Positions 1 to 7,133 are shown, counted from the stretch's first letter. The stretch: DNA of 8,223 nt from an uncultured Clostridia bacterium (GCA_937911885.1 CALDPW010000195.1:1-8223), one strand, 5' to 3'. The notes: generated from the sequence alone by a model not told the origin. Numbers and translations: made by a program.

Positions 1-1
1 G

Positions 2-52
2 AATGGTTTTTATGCTGAATTGTATAACAGTCAATTTGCTCAAGTGGCTTAA
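2..52 (+). CDS. C-terminal end of an ABC exporter (ATPase/permease), partial
   Basis: Only the last 16 codons and a TAA stop lie in the window; the start is upstream. The residues read NGFYAELYNSQFAQVA. A G-x-Y-x-x-L-Y-x-x-Q-F ending is typical of the C-terminal tail of fused permease/ATP-binding exporters of the MsbA/LmrA type in Gram-positive bacteria, just after the H-loop region. The stop is followed at once by the AAAGGAG ribosome binding site of the MarR-like gene, so the two genes are probably co-transcribed. ABC exporters paired with MarR regulators are a common arrangement in Bacillota. The family call rests on a short tail and is therefore tentative. Confidence 0.5.
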   Translation, partial: NGFYAELYNSQFAQVA

Positions 53-66
53 AAGGAGAAATACAA

Positions 67-465
67 ATGAATGATATTGAAAAACAGTTATTTCATCAAC
101 TAAATGAAGTTGAAGAAAGAAAAAATTGGATTCACGAAGAAGTTATGGCTTCGCTTAATTTAGATAGAAAAACATATTTAGAGGTTTTATCGTTTAGTGC
201 TAAACATCTAAAAAACAACATTTTAGTTGAATATATAATAAACGAAAAAAACAAAGAAGTTGTTGATGATTTGATAAATAAAGGAATTATCGAAACTTAC
301 ACAGGTAAAAGAAATAAAGAATTTATCCGTTTTACTGAATATGGAGTTAATTTAATTTCAAATATTCAGGAACTATCAACTGACCTTTGGGGTAAATATT
401 TTGGAACGCTTGACACAAGAGATAAAAAAGATTTTTTAAAATTATTGGATAAATTTTTAGGTTAA
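67..465 (+). CDS. MarR-like winged-helix protein with a poorly conserved recognition region
   Basis: This is a 132-residue cytoplasmic protein. The second half has MarR-family features: a helix ending in LINKGIIE (about residues 69-76), a charged wing (about 77-88), the RFTEYG turn (88-93) that corresponds to the LTxxG motif after the wing, and two C-terminal helices ending in FLKLLDKFLG that would form the dimer interface. The segment where the recognition helix should be (about residues 35-65) is not a clear helix-turn-helix by eye. AAAGGAG lies 8 bases before the ATG and overlaps the stop of the upstream exporter gene. The position suggests control of, or response to, that exporter, which is inference. 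MarR membership is moderately supported, and a divergent relative that no longer binds DNA is possible. Confidence 0.55.
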   Translation: MNDIEKQLFHQLNEVEERKNWIHEEVMASLNLDRKTYLEVLSFSAKHLKNNILVEYIINEKNKEVVDDLINKGIIETYTGKRNKEFIRFTEYGVNLISNIQELSTDLWGKYFGTLDTRDKKDFLKLLDKFLG

Positions 466-474
466 GGAGAAAAA

Positions 475-1023
475 ATGACAAATATTAAAAAAACATTAAA
501 AACAGCTGGTATTTGGTGTTTAGTTGCTAGTTTAATATGTGTAGCTTCTTTATTTGCTAATATCTACTTATTTGAGTTTTCTCTGTATAATATAATTTGC
601 GATGTAATAGGCATAATATTATCAATTGCTACTGGAATAATTTATTTATGTTATTCTAGAAAGGAAAAAGAAAAAATATTGAAACAAAGAAAGTTGTTCT
701 TTACACTTTCTATTGTAAACATATTTAACAATTTAATCGTTTGGGTGTTGGCTTTCTGGGTTCAAATGTCTTTAAATAGAGAAATTAGAACAACAGGTAT
801 AAAACAAATATTTAATATACCAAACAACAATCAACAATCTCAATATAAAAAAGATGATGAAAATGTAATCATAATTGACGAAGATGACTATGAAATCAAA
901 CATAGCGCACAAACACTGACATCAAGACTAGAAGAATTGAAAGATTTAAGAAGTAAGAATTTAATATCTGAAGAAGAATATGAAAACTTACGACAAGAAG
1001 CTCTACGAAAATTTATGAGCTAA
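475..1023 (+). CDS. Three-helix membrane protein with C-terminal SHOCT domain
   Basis: The protein has 182 residues with hydrophobic segments at about 11-33, 38-60 and 73-99, each bordered by lysine/arginine runs. An acidic, low-complexity linker (about 115-145) leads to a C-terminal SHOCT domain at about 149-180: L-x-x-L-x-x-L-R-x-x-x-L-I-S-x-E-E-Y-x-x-x-R. SHOCT is a short helical domain usually found at the C-terminus of membrane or secreted proteins and thought to mediate oligomerisation. The specific role is unknown. TAAGGAG overlaps the stop of the MarR-like gene, leaving only 9 bases between them, so it belongs to the same operon. No rho-independent terminator with a T-run follows directly. 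The SHOCT call is fairly secure; the function is not assignable. Confidence 0.8.
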   Translation: MTNIKKTLKTAGIWCLVASLICVASLFANIYLFEFSLYNIICDVIGIILSIATGIIYLCYSRKEKEKILKQRKLFFTLSIVNIFNNLIVWVLAFWVQMSLNREIRTTGIKQIFNIPNNNQQSQYKKDDENVIIIDEDDYEIKHSAQTLTSRLEELKDLRSKNLISEEEYENLRQEALRKFMS

Positions 1024-1041
1024 CTAATTTTCGGTAACACT

Positions 1042-1122
1042 TAGCAGAAAAACAATTTAGATTATACTTGCCAAAAATTAAAAACCCTTCCTTCTTTTGT
1101 AAATATATAAGTTTTTCTGCTA
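1042..1122. repeat. 12-bp perfect inverted repeat bounded by TA (hairpin or MITE-like)
   Basis: TAGCAGAAAAAC at 1042-1053 is the exact reverse complement of GTTTTTCTGCTA at 1111-1122. The 57-base centre contains partly complementary AT-rich flanks. No T-run follows the right arm, so it is a poor terminator. Both outer ends are TA, as in miniature elements mobilised by IS630/Tc1-mariner enzymes, where TA is the duplicated target. The element would be 81 bp including both TA copies, and it has no coding content. It could instead be a regulatory or processed RNA structure between the two operons. Confidence 0.5.
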
Positions 1123-1124
1123 TT

Positions 1125-1133
1125 TGTTATATA
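1125..1133 (+). promoter_or_regulatory. Possible extended -10 promoter for the membrane protein/Ca2+-ATPase operon
   Basis: TG-T-TATATA forms an extended -10 element 25 bases before the ATG at 1159, just downstream of the inverted repeat. No good -35 hexamer is seen 16-18 bases upstream, as is tolerated in extended -10 promoters. AT-rich sequence makes chance matches common. Confidence 0.35.
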
Positions 1134-1158
1134 CAATTTAAACATAAAAAGGATTTTT

Positions 1159-1734
1159 ATGAAAAATAAAATAAAAAAAGAAGATTTCTCTACTGATAGT
1201 GAAATTATAAATATAAAAGTTCAAAACAAAGAACAAATTATTTCAAATTATAGTTACGATGAAAATGATAAGATAAATAAAGATTTGAGTGAATTTATTG
1301 TTGCTAAAAGCAAAAGAGTTCATATTTCAAAAGACATAAAACTTAATTTTTACACCAATGAACACATAGATAAAAACGAAATACAATCAACTATTAAAAA
1401 CCATTTTCACGAAGAATATTTGGAATCTAAAAGTGAATTAAAAAGATTAAACATTTTTATAATAACAATGCTTGCACTGGGTGTTTTAACTTTTGCAATA
1501 TTGGTAGCTTTATACAATAGAAATTTTAGCAATTTTTATTTTGAAATGATATTAGAAATTGCGGCTTGGGTGTTTATTTGGGAGTCTGTAGATGCAACAT
1601 TTTTACAAAGACCCAAAATACGAAGAAAAAATATTCAAATGCAAAAATTAAGTTCCGCACAAGTTGAAGTGGTAAATAATAAAAATTCAAAGGAGATTAA
1701 AAATGTCAAAAAAATTGGAGACAAACAAACCTAA
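1159..1734 (+). CDS. Two-helix membrane protein of unknown function, coupled to the Ca2+-ATPase gene
   Basis: This 191-residue protein is not recognised as a named family. A charged, lysine/glutamate-rich N-terminal half (1-95) is followed by membrane segments at about 98-118 and 126-148. A conserved-looking stretch on the second helix, AAWVFIWESVDATFLQR (about 135-151), leads into a basic RRK cluster and a polar tail, so both termini should face the same side of the membrane. No signal peptide cleavage site is apparent. The ribosome binding site is AAAAGG 6 bases before the ATG. The last 32 bases of the gene overlap the start of the P-type ATPase gene in another frame, which points to co-transcription and translational coupling. 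A role as a partner or regulator of the pump is inference from this arrangement only. Confidence 0.75.
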   Translation: MKNKIKKEDFSTDSEIINIKVQNKEQIISNYSYDENDKINKDLSEFIVAKSKRVHISKDIKLNFYTNEHIDKNEIQSTIKNHFHEEYLESKSELKRLNIFIITMLALGVLTFAILVALYNRNFSNFYFEMILEIAAWVFIWESVDATFLQRPKIRRKNIQMQKLSSAQVEVVNNKNSKEIKNVKKIGDKQT

Positions 1735-4396
1735 AAATAATTGGCACATTAACTCTATTGATTATGCTTTTGAAAAAACCAATTCTAAAATTTTAGGGCT
1801 TTCTAGCGACCAAGCACAACAAAGATTAAAAGAAAATGGTGCAAATGTTTTACCACAAAAAAAACCAAAACCTTTTATTCTTATGCTTTTAAAAGAATTT
1901 AGCAATCCAATCATCTTAATTCTATTGGTTGCAATGGTTTTTTCGTTCATTGTGGGCGAACTTTTAGACGGGTTTGTAATTCTTGGAATAATATTAGTTG
2001 ACGCTATTATTGGCGCCATTCAAGAAAAAAGAGCTCAAAGAGTTGCAAGTTCACTCTCTCAAATGATTAAGGTTAAAGCAAAAGTTTTGCGAGATGGACA
2101 AAAGGTTGAAATAGAAAGTAAAGATTTAGTTGTTGGTGATATTGTTTTCTTGGAAAGTGGCGACAAGATTAGTGCTGATATGAGAATTGTTGAGTGCTCT
2201 AACTTTACAGTTGATGAAGCATTACTCACTGGCGAAAGCATAAACGCTACAAAAGATATTTTTGAAGTAAAAGCCGATGCTCCACTTGGAGATAGAACTT
2301 GTATGGTTTTTTCTGGCAGTTCTGTAATAACTGGCAGAGCAAAATGCGTCGTTGTTGAAACTGGAACAAACACTGAAATAGGGAAAATATCTAATAACCT
2401 AAACACTGTTAAAGACCAAAAAACACCATTAAATATAAGAATTGCAAAGTTTAGCAAACAAATTAGTATTGCTATTGTTGCTATTGCAGTTGTTATCTTT
2501 ATTATAATGATGTTGCAAGGCAATCCTTTCAAAGATATATTACTTGTTGTAATTGCTCTTGCAGTTTCTGCAATGCCGGAAGGCTTGCCACTAGCTGTTA
2601 CAATGGCATTAACAGTTGCATCGAATAGAATGGGAAAAAACAATGTTGTTGTAAAACACTTAAATGCAGTTGAAAGTTTGGGTAGTTGCACAGTTATTGC
2701 TACCGATAAAACTGGAACTTTAACACTAAACGAACAAACGGCAAAAATAGTTACGCTACCTGATGGTGCTGAATTTAATATAACTGGAAGCGGTTATAAT
2801 GACAAAGGTAAACTAGAATGCGAAGATAAAAAGTATATTGATGATATTTCAAGAATTGCATTAATGGGAGACCTAAATAATGAATCTCAAATAAAGAAAG
2901 AAAAAGGTAAATTCACTTACTTTGGAGACTCTATTGATATAGCTTTTAAGGTTTTAGGATTAAAAATGAAAACCAAAACAAAAGATATAAAAGTTATTAA
3001 ACAAATCCCTTATGAATCTGAAAATAAGTATTCAGGTGTATTCTTTGAAGAAAACAATAAAAATCATTGCACTGTTAAAGGTAGTTTAGAAAAAATATTA
3101 GAATTTTCTTCAAAAATGAAAGTCAATGGAAAAGAAATTGAACTAAACAAACGCGCAATAGAAAAACAAAATGAGGACCTTGCTAAGCGTGGATATCGAG
3201 TTATAGCATTAGCAGAGGGCAAAGTTAACAAAAAACAAAAATATGAAGACAATGATATAAAAGATTTAACTTTTATTGGACTTGTTGGATTTATTGACCC
3301 TGTTAGGCCAGAGACAAAAGGCTCTATTGCCGAATGTCATAAAGCTGGAATAAAAGTTATAATGATAACGGGCGATCACCCTCTTACAGCATTGTCTATT
3401 GCAAAGGATATAAATATTGCCAATAATTTAGAACAAGTTGCAACAGGCAAAGAAGTTGAAGAAATGTTTAATAAGGGCGAAGATGAGTTTGATAAATTTG
3501 TTAAAGAAAAAACAGTGTTTTCTCGTGTAACACCAACAGATAAATTACACATAGTAGAATCTTTAAAGCGACAAGACGAGTTTGTGGCTGTAACTGGTGA
3601 TGGTGTAAATGACAGCCCTGCAATTAAATCTGCACATATTGGTATTGCAATGGGAAGTGGAACAGATGTTAGTAAAGAAACTGCTGATATGATTATAATG
3701 GACGATAACTTTAATTCTATTGTTACAGGTGTTAAAGAAGGTAGATGTGCTTATTCAAACATTAGAAAAATAACCTATTTCTTATTGTCTTGCTCTATTG
3801 CAGAAGTATTGTTCTTTGTGCTTGCAATGATTTGTGGTGCAGGGACTCCACTTCTTCCTATTCAATTACTATGGTTAAATGTTGTTACTGATGGTTTCCA
3901 AGATATGTCTTTATCTCTTGAAAAACCAGAGCAACATATTATGAATGAAAAACCACGTTCAACAAAGGAATCATTATTCACCAAATCTATGATTACTCAA
4001 TGTTCTTTAACAGGTGGTACAATGGGATTGCTTGTGTTTGGTGCTTGGATGATATTGGTTTATGCGATGAAATTAGATATAGTTGTTGCACGTAGTTTGG
4101 TTATGACACTAATGGTATTCTTACAAAGTGCTCACGCACTTAACTGTCGAAGTGAAAAATTGTCTATATTTAAAATGAATTACAAATCAAATTGGTTTTT
4201 CTATTTTGCAGTTATTTCATCAGTTGCATTACAAATATTATTTATGGAAGTTTCAGCTTTAAGTGTTTTACTCGAATTGACAACTATTCCTTATGGAATT
4301 ATGTGTGTTCTTATGATAACTTCCTTGTTGATAATTGTTGTTAGTGAAATTTACAAAAGTCATTTGCGAAAACAAGAAAGCAAACTTAAAAATTAG
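1703..4396 (+). CDS. P2-type cation ATPase, probably Ca2+-exporting (PMCA/PMR1-like)
   Basis: This 897-residue, full-length pump would use ATP to expel Ca2+ across the membrane. In order: N-terminal cation-ATPase domain (about 14-60), M1/M2 (about 67-106), actuator domain with TGES at 176-179, M3/M4 (about 252-302) with PEGLP at 292-296, phosphorylation motif DKTGT with D335, nucleotide-binding domain with KGS at 459-461, ITGDHP at 555-560, hinge TGDGVND at 631-637, and M5-M10 (about 691-883). Comparison with SERCA site II gives E309=E293, N796=N726 and D800=D730, all kept. At site I, N768 is S698 and E908 is Q808, while E771 is kept as E701. This fits one Ca2+ per cycle, as known for PMCA/PMR1-type pumps; the transported ion is inferred. 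AAAGGAG lies 7 bases before the chosen ATG, which sits inside the upstream gene. A terminator hairpin follows. Confidence 0.95.
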   Translation: MSKKLETNKPKNNWHINSIDYAFEKTNSKILGLSSDQAQQRLKENGANVLPQKKPKPFILMLLKEFSNPIILILLVAMVFSFIVGELLDGFVILGIILVDAIIGAIQEKRAQRVASSLSQMIKVKAKVLRDGQKVEIESKDLVVGDIVFLESGDKISADMRIVECSNFTVDEALLTGESINATKDIFEVKADAPLGDRTCMVFSGSSVITGRAKCVVVETGTNTEIGKISNNLNTVKDQKTPLNIRIAKFSKQISIAIVAIAVVIFIIMMLQGNPFKDILLVVIALAVSAMPEGLPLAVTMALTVASNRMGKNNVVVKHLNAVESLGSCTVIATDKTGTLTLNEQTAKIVTLPDGAEFNITGSGYNDKGKLECEDKKYIDDISRIALMGDLNNESQIKKEKGKFTYFGDSIDIAFKVLGLKMKTKTKDIKVIKQIPYESENKYSGVFFEENNKNHCTVKGSLEKILEFSSKMKVNGKEIELNKRAIEKQNEDLAKRGYRVIALAEGKVNKKQKYEDNDIKDLTFIGLVGFIDPVRPETKGSIAECHKAGIKVIMITGDHPLTALSIAKDINIANNLEQVATGKEVEEMFNKGEDEFDKFVKEKTVFSRVTPTDKLHIVESLKRQDEFVAVTGDGVNDSPAIKSAHIGIAMGSGTDVSKETADMIIMDDNFNSIVTGVKEGRCAYSNIRKITYFLLSCSIAEVLFFVLAMICGAGTPLLPIQLLWLNVVTDGFQDMSLSLEKPEQHIMNEKPRSTKESLFTKSMITQCSLTGGTMGLLVFGAWMILVYAMKLDIVVARSLVMTLMVFLQSAHALNCRSEKLSIFKMNYKSNWFFYFAVISSVALQILFMEVSALSVLLELTTIPYGIMCVLMITSLLIIVVSEIYKSHLRKQESKLKN

Positions 4397-4408
4397 ATAT
4401 AATATAAC

Positions 4409-4442
4409 TAAAAGCACTTGACCTATAGTTTAAGTGCTTTTA
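4409..4442. terminator. Rho-independent terminator after the Ca2+-ATPase
   Basis: TAAAAGCACTT (4409-4419) pairs perfectly with AAGTGCTTTTA (4432-4442) around a 12-base loop. The T-run is within the right arm (TTTTA) and A-runs lie on the left, so it could work in either direction. It starts 13 bases after the ATPase stop. The short T-run makes its strength uncertain, and read-through into the cardiolipin synthase gene is possible. Confidence 0.7.
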
Positions 4443-4446
4443 TAAA
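4418..4446 (+). promoter_or_regulatory. Candidate sigma-A promoter overlapping the terminator hairpin
   Basis: TTGACC (4418-4423) and TATAAA (4441-4446) are separated by exactly 17 bases, close to the vegetative consensus. The -35 begins at the last two stem bases and runs into the hairpin loop; the -10 begins at the end of the right arm. The predicted transcription start, about 4453, would leave only some 7 bases before the ATG at 4460 and would cut into the ribosome binding site. It may be a chance match or may give a near-leaderless message. Confidence 0.45.
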
Positions 4447-4459
4447 ATTAGAGGTTAAT

Positions 4460-6001
4460 ATGGAAAATAATTTTCAAAATGAACATATAAAAACAGAGTC
4501 TAATGGTCTTGGAATTTTAAAGACAGTTATTATATTTTTACTAATGTTTTTACAAATAGTTGGCTTTATTCTTTTGCGTTTATATGTTTTTAGTGTATTT
4601 AATGGATTTTTATTATTTTCTATAATAATGACACTTTTCACTTGCATTCATGCTTTGTCTAGTGATTATAATGGACAAGCAAAAGCTATGTGGATATTGT
4701 TTTTGCTTACTTGTTTTAGTTTTGGGTATATATTTTATATCTTTTCAAGTAAAAAGATAATGTTTAGGATAAGCCATAAAAAATATAACAAGATATTAAA
4801 GAAAAGTGAAAATTTACAAAAACAAATAGACACTTCTAAAATTGAGAATGCAGAAGTAAGAATACAATGCAACTATTTATACAATGCAGGACGATTTGAA
4901 ACATCATTAAACTCAAAAACAACTTATTATTCTAGTGGTGTTGAATTTTTTGACGCTATTTTATTTGAACTTCAAAAAGCAAAAAAGTTTATTTTGATTG
5001 AGTTTTATATTGTTTCTAATGGAATTTTATTTAACAAAATATTCAACATATTAAAAGAAAAAGCTGAACAAGGTGTTGAAATTAAAATTATTTATGATGA
5101 TATAGGATGTCATAGAACTTTAAGCAGAAAAACACGGAAGAAAATTAAAAAAGCAGGCATAGAGTTATATTCATTTAATAGATTAATACCTTTTATAAAT
5201 ATAGCACTAAATTTTAGAGACCATAGAAAATTGGTAGTAGTTGATGGCAAAGTTGCATTTACGGGTGGCGCTAATATTGCAGATGAATATATAAACGAAA
5301 AACAATTACACGGATTTTGGAAAGATTGTGGAATTAAGATTGAAGGTCAAGCAGTTGATAATTTTACAATATCAATACTTAATCAATGGGAATTTATAAA
5401 TAAGAAACCAATAGAATATAAAAATTATTTATATAAATCAAAAGATTTTGAAAGTTCAGGCGTGGTTATTCCTTTTGTTACAGGTCCAAACTACAACCAT
5501 TCAATTGCTCAAAACATATATGCAAACGAAATTTCTAACGCAAAAGAAAAATTATACATAATGACACCTTATTTTATACCCGATGAAACAATATTAAACT
5601 TATTAAAAAATAAAGCAATCTCTGGCGTTGATATTAGAATTATTATTCCAGATATTGCCGATAAAAAATTTGTTTACACAGTAACACGCAATAATGCGGA
5701 GAAACTTATTCCTTATGGGATAAAAGTTTACACAATGAATAATAGCTTTGTTCATAGTAAAGTTGTATTAACTGAAAATTCTGCAATTGTTGGCTCAATT
5801 AATATGGATTTAAGAAGTTTTAACCAGCAATTCGAAAGTGCAGTTTTTACAAGTGAACAATCAACTTTGGGCTCTATTGCTCGTGATTTTGATAGCACAT
5901 TTAATTTATCTAATCAAATAACTAAAAAAGATTTTAAACGAAATAAAACAGGTTTTAGAATTCTTGCAGGGTTATTTAATTTAATATCTCCATTTATGTA
6001 A
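4460..6001 (+). CDS. cls: Cardiolipin synthase (PLD/HKD family)
   Basis: The membrane enzyme joins two phosphatidylglycerol molecules into cardiolipin and glycerol. The 513-residue protein has three N-terminal membrane helices (about 18-40, 48-66, 76-96); the last two, including the MWILFLL region, correspond to the PLDc_N domain. Two phospholipase-D catalytic motifs follow: HRKLVVVD with H255, K257 and D262, then a GGANIADEY stretch; and HSKVVLTE with H432 and K434, followed by GSINMDLRSF. The second motif has glutamate (E439) where the family normally has aspartate. An in-frame TTG at 4418 would add 14 residues, but it lies in the terminator hairpin and has no ribosome binding site. The ATG at 4460 has TTAGAGG 5 bases upstream and is chosen. 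Length and architecture are normal for Gram-positive Cls. Confidence 0.93.
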   Translation: MENNFQNEHIKTESNGLGILKTVIIFLLMFLQIVGFILLRLYVFSVFNGFLLFSIIMTLFTCIHALSSDYNGQAKAMWILFLLTCFSFGYIFYIFSSKKIMFRISHKKYNKILKKSENLQKQIDTSKIENAEVRIQCNYLYNAGRFETSLNSKTTYYSSGVEFFDAILFELQKAKKFILIEFYIVSNGILFNKIFNILKEKAEQGVEIKIIYDDIGCHRTLSRKTRKKIKKAGIELYSFNRLIPFINIALNFRDHRKLVVVDGKVAFTGGANIADEYINEKQLHGFWKDCGIKIEGQAVDNFTISILNQWEFINKKPIEYKNYLYKSKDFESSGVVIPFVTGPNYNHSIAQNIYANEISNAKEKLYIMTPYFIPDETILNLLKNKAISGVDIRIIIPDIADKKFVYTVTRNNAEKLIPYGIKVYTMNNSFVHSKVVLTENSAIVGSINMDLRSFNQQFESAVFTSEQSTLGSIARDFDSTFNLSNQITKKDFKRNKTGFRILAGLFNLISPFM

Positions 6002-6058
6002 TACACTTTATTAGAAGACCATAAAAACGGATTTCAATAGTTTATAGTTTAAAAACTT

Positions 6059-6065
6059 TGTCGAA
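6059..6065 (+). promoter_or_regulatory. TGTCGAA box (Spo0A-box-like)
   Basis: TGTCGAA matches the Spo0A binding consensus TGNCGAA. Taking the predicted start site of the adjacent extended -10 promoter as about 6105, the box spans -46 to -40, where activators that replace a missing -35 usually sit. The -35 position itself (CAACAC, 6070-6075) does not resemble the consensus. A second copy in a similar context lies at 7134-7140. A seven-base match is not proof of binding. Confidence 0.35.
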
Positions 6066-6089
6066 TGCCCAACACTTTATAAAACTTTA

Positions 6090-6098
6090 TGTTATAAT
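6090..6098 (+). promoter_or_regulatory. Extended -10 promoter for the sigma-4-like gene
   Basis: TGT-TATAAT is a perfect extended -10 element with the TATAAT hexamer at 6093-6098. The predicted start is about 6105, giving a leader of about 19 bases that contains AAAGGAG. No -35 consensus lies at the usual distance, which suggests either extended -10 recognition alone or activator dependence. Confidence 0.7.
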
Positions 6099-6123
6099 AA
6101 TTTCATAGAAAGGAGTTTTGTTT

Positions 6124-6984
6124 ATGAAAATACAAGGAACACCTGAAGAAATGGAACAAGCGAAAAATTGGTGGAAAGACCAAAAAAAGAGAATTAACGA
6201 AGAATATAAAGAAGCCAAGAAGAAAGACCCTAATGCTAAAAAAGACACTTCCCTTGTGAGCCCTGAAAACAAAGAAAGAACTTATCGTAGGCACGAAGTT
6301 AGTTTTTCACAAATCAAAGGAGATAAAAGTCAAAAGTATTTAGATAATTATCTTGCAAAACATAGCTCACAAGAAGATGATTGGAAAAAACAACTTGATG
6401 ATGAACTAACTAAAAAAGTTTTGTATAGAGCACTTTATCGTTTTGAAGGCAACGATAGAGAAATTTTACTTATGTTTATGCAAAATATCACACAAAGAGA
6501 AATTGCTGAAAAGCTTGGAATCTCTGCAAGTGCTGTTAGTCAAAGGTTGAAAGTTCTTAAAGAAGATTACCGAATAATGCTTTGCAACGACCCTGAATTT
6601 AAGAAAACTAAACAATTTAGAGATTTGAAATGGGAAAGCAAAAAAGCATTTAACAAATGTCTTGATGAAATTAGAAGAACTGGCAAGTTTATAATAAATA
6701 TAAATGATGTGCTAGACCTTATCCAAGAAGTAAAAAAGATAATCAAAAAGACCATTAGCACAGGTGCTGATAAAAACATAAAGCAAAAATTATCTCAAAA
6801 AATTGATTACTCTAACCTAGATGATAAATGGATTGAGCAAACAAACAAAATCTTTGCAGATTATGGAATTGAAGCCCATTTTGAGAACTTAAAAAACTTT
6901 AAGGGAAATTTCTTCCAAGTTGTAAAAATGGTTGAAGATTTTATTGAAGAACTACAAGAAAAGGCACTAAAAAAACAAAATTAA
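6124..6984 (+). CDS. Helix-turn-helix protein with a sigma-region-4-like domain only
   Basis: This 286-residue, highly charged soluble protein has no signal peptide or membrane helix. The N-terminal about 90 residues are rich in lysine and glutamate and look partly helical. A sigma-70 region-4-like helix-turn-helix lies at about 101-151, with LYRFEGNDREILLMF leading into NITQREIAEKLGISASAVSQRLK (122-143). No sigma region 2 is present, so it is unlikely to be a complete sigma factor; a DNA-binding regulator is the more likely role. The C-terminal 130 residues are helical and unrecognised. A TTG six bases upstream is in frame, but it is only 2 bases from AAAGGAG (6109-6115), whereas the ATG at 6124 is 8 bases away and is chosen. 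It is transcribed alone from the extended -10 promoter. Similar proteins occur in clostridial accessory regions. Confidence 0.7.
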   Translation: MKIQGTPEEMEQAKNWWKDQKKRINEEYKEAKKKDPNAKKDTSLVSPENKERTYRRHEVSFSQIKGDKSQKYLDNYLAKHSSQEDDWKKQLDDELTKKVLYRALYRFEGNDREILLMFMQNITQREIAEKLGISASAVSQRLKVLKEDYRIMLCNDPEFKKTKQFRDLKWESKKAFNKCLDEIRRTGKFIININDVLDLIQEVKKIIKKTISTGADKNIKQKLSQKIDYSNLDDKWIEQTNKIFADYGIEAHFENLKNFKGNFFQVVKMVEDFIEELQEKALKKQN

Positions 6985-7072
6985 AAGAAATTTTTAACAA
7001 AATCTCAGTTTTGCCTTAATTTTTATTGAAAAATTGTCCTTATATATAGAGGGACTAAATACATAGCGATTT

Positions 7073-7101
7073 AGAACTACCAAACAAGGTAGTTCTTTTT
7101 T
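7073..7101 (+). terminator. Rho-independent terminator downstream of the sigma-4-like gene
   Basis: AGAACTACC (7073-7081) pairs perfectly with GGTAGTTCT (7088-7096) around the loop AAACAA and is followed by a T-run to 7101. It is a textbook intrinsic terminator 89 bases after the stop of the sigma-4-like gene. Confidence 0.9.
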
Positions 7102-7133
7102 GTCTAACAAAGAAAAAATATTTTGACTTGTTT

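Noticed and set aside
1762..2019. Minus-strand 85-codon open frame
   Set aside because: It is a shadow of the N-terminal part of the Ca2+-ATPase gene with no independent signals.
2059..2691. Minus-strand 210-codon open frame
   Set aside because: It lies wholly within the Ca2+-ATPase gene, opposite well-conserved motifs, and its length reflects the codon bias of the real gene.
3064..3252. Minus-strand 62-codon open frame
   Set aside because: It is a shadow of the nucleotide-binding domain of the Ca2+-ATPase gene.
4398..4403. TATAAT after the ATPase stop as a promoter
   Set aside because: No -35 hexamer or TG extension lies at the proper distance, and the match is likely chance in AT-rich DNA.
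4418..4459. TTG-initiated N-terminal extension of cardiolipin synthase
   Set aside because: The TTG is inside a terminator hairpin and lacks a ribosome binding site; the ATG at 4460 has one.
6118..6123. TTG start for the sigma-4-like protein
   Set aside because: It is only 2 bases from AAAGGAG, too close for initiation; the ATG at 6124 has proper spacing.
6087..6294. Two overlapping minus-strand frames of about 60 codons
   Set aside because: They lie opposite the start of the sigma-4-like gene, which has a clear promoter and ribosome binding site.
6567..6779. Minus-strand 70-codon open frame
   Set aside because: It is a shadow inside the sigma-4-like gene with no start signals.
7018..7035. 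AATTTTT/AAAAATT hairpin as terminator of the sigma-4-like gene
   Set aside because: The stem is A/T only and has no T-run; the terminator at 7073-7101 is far better.
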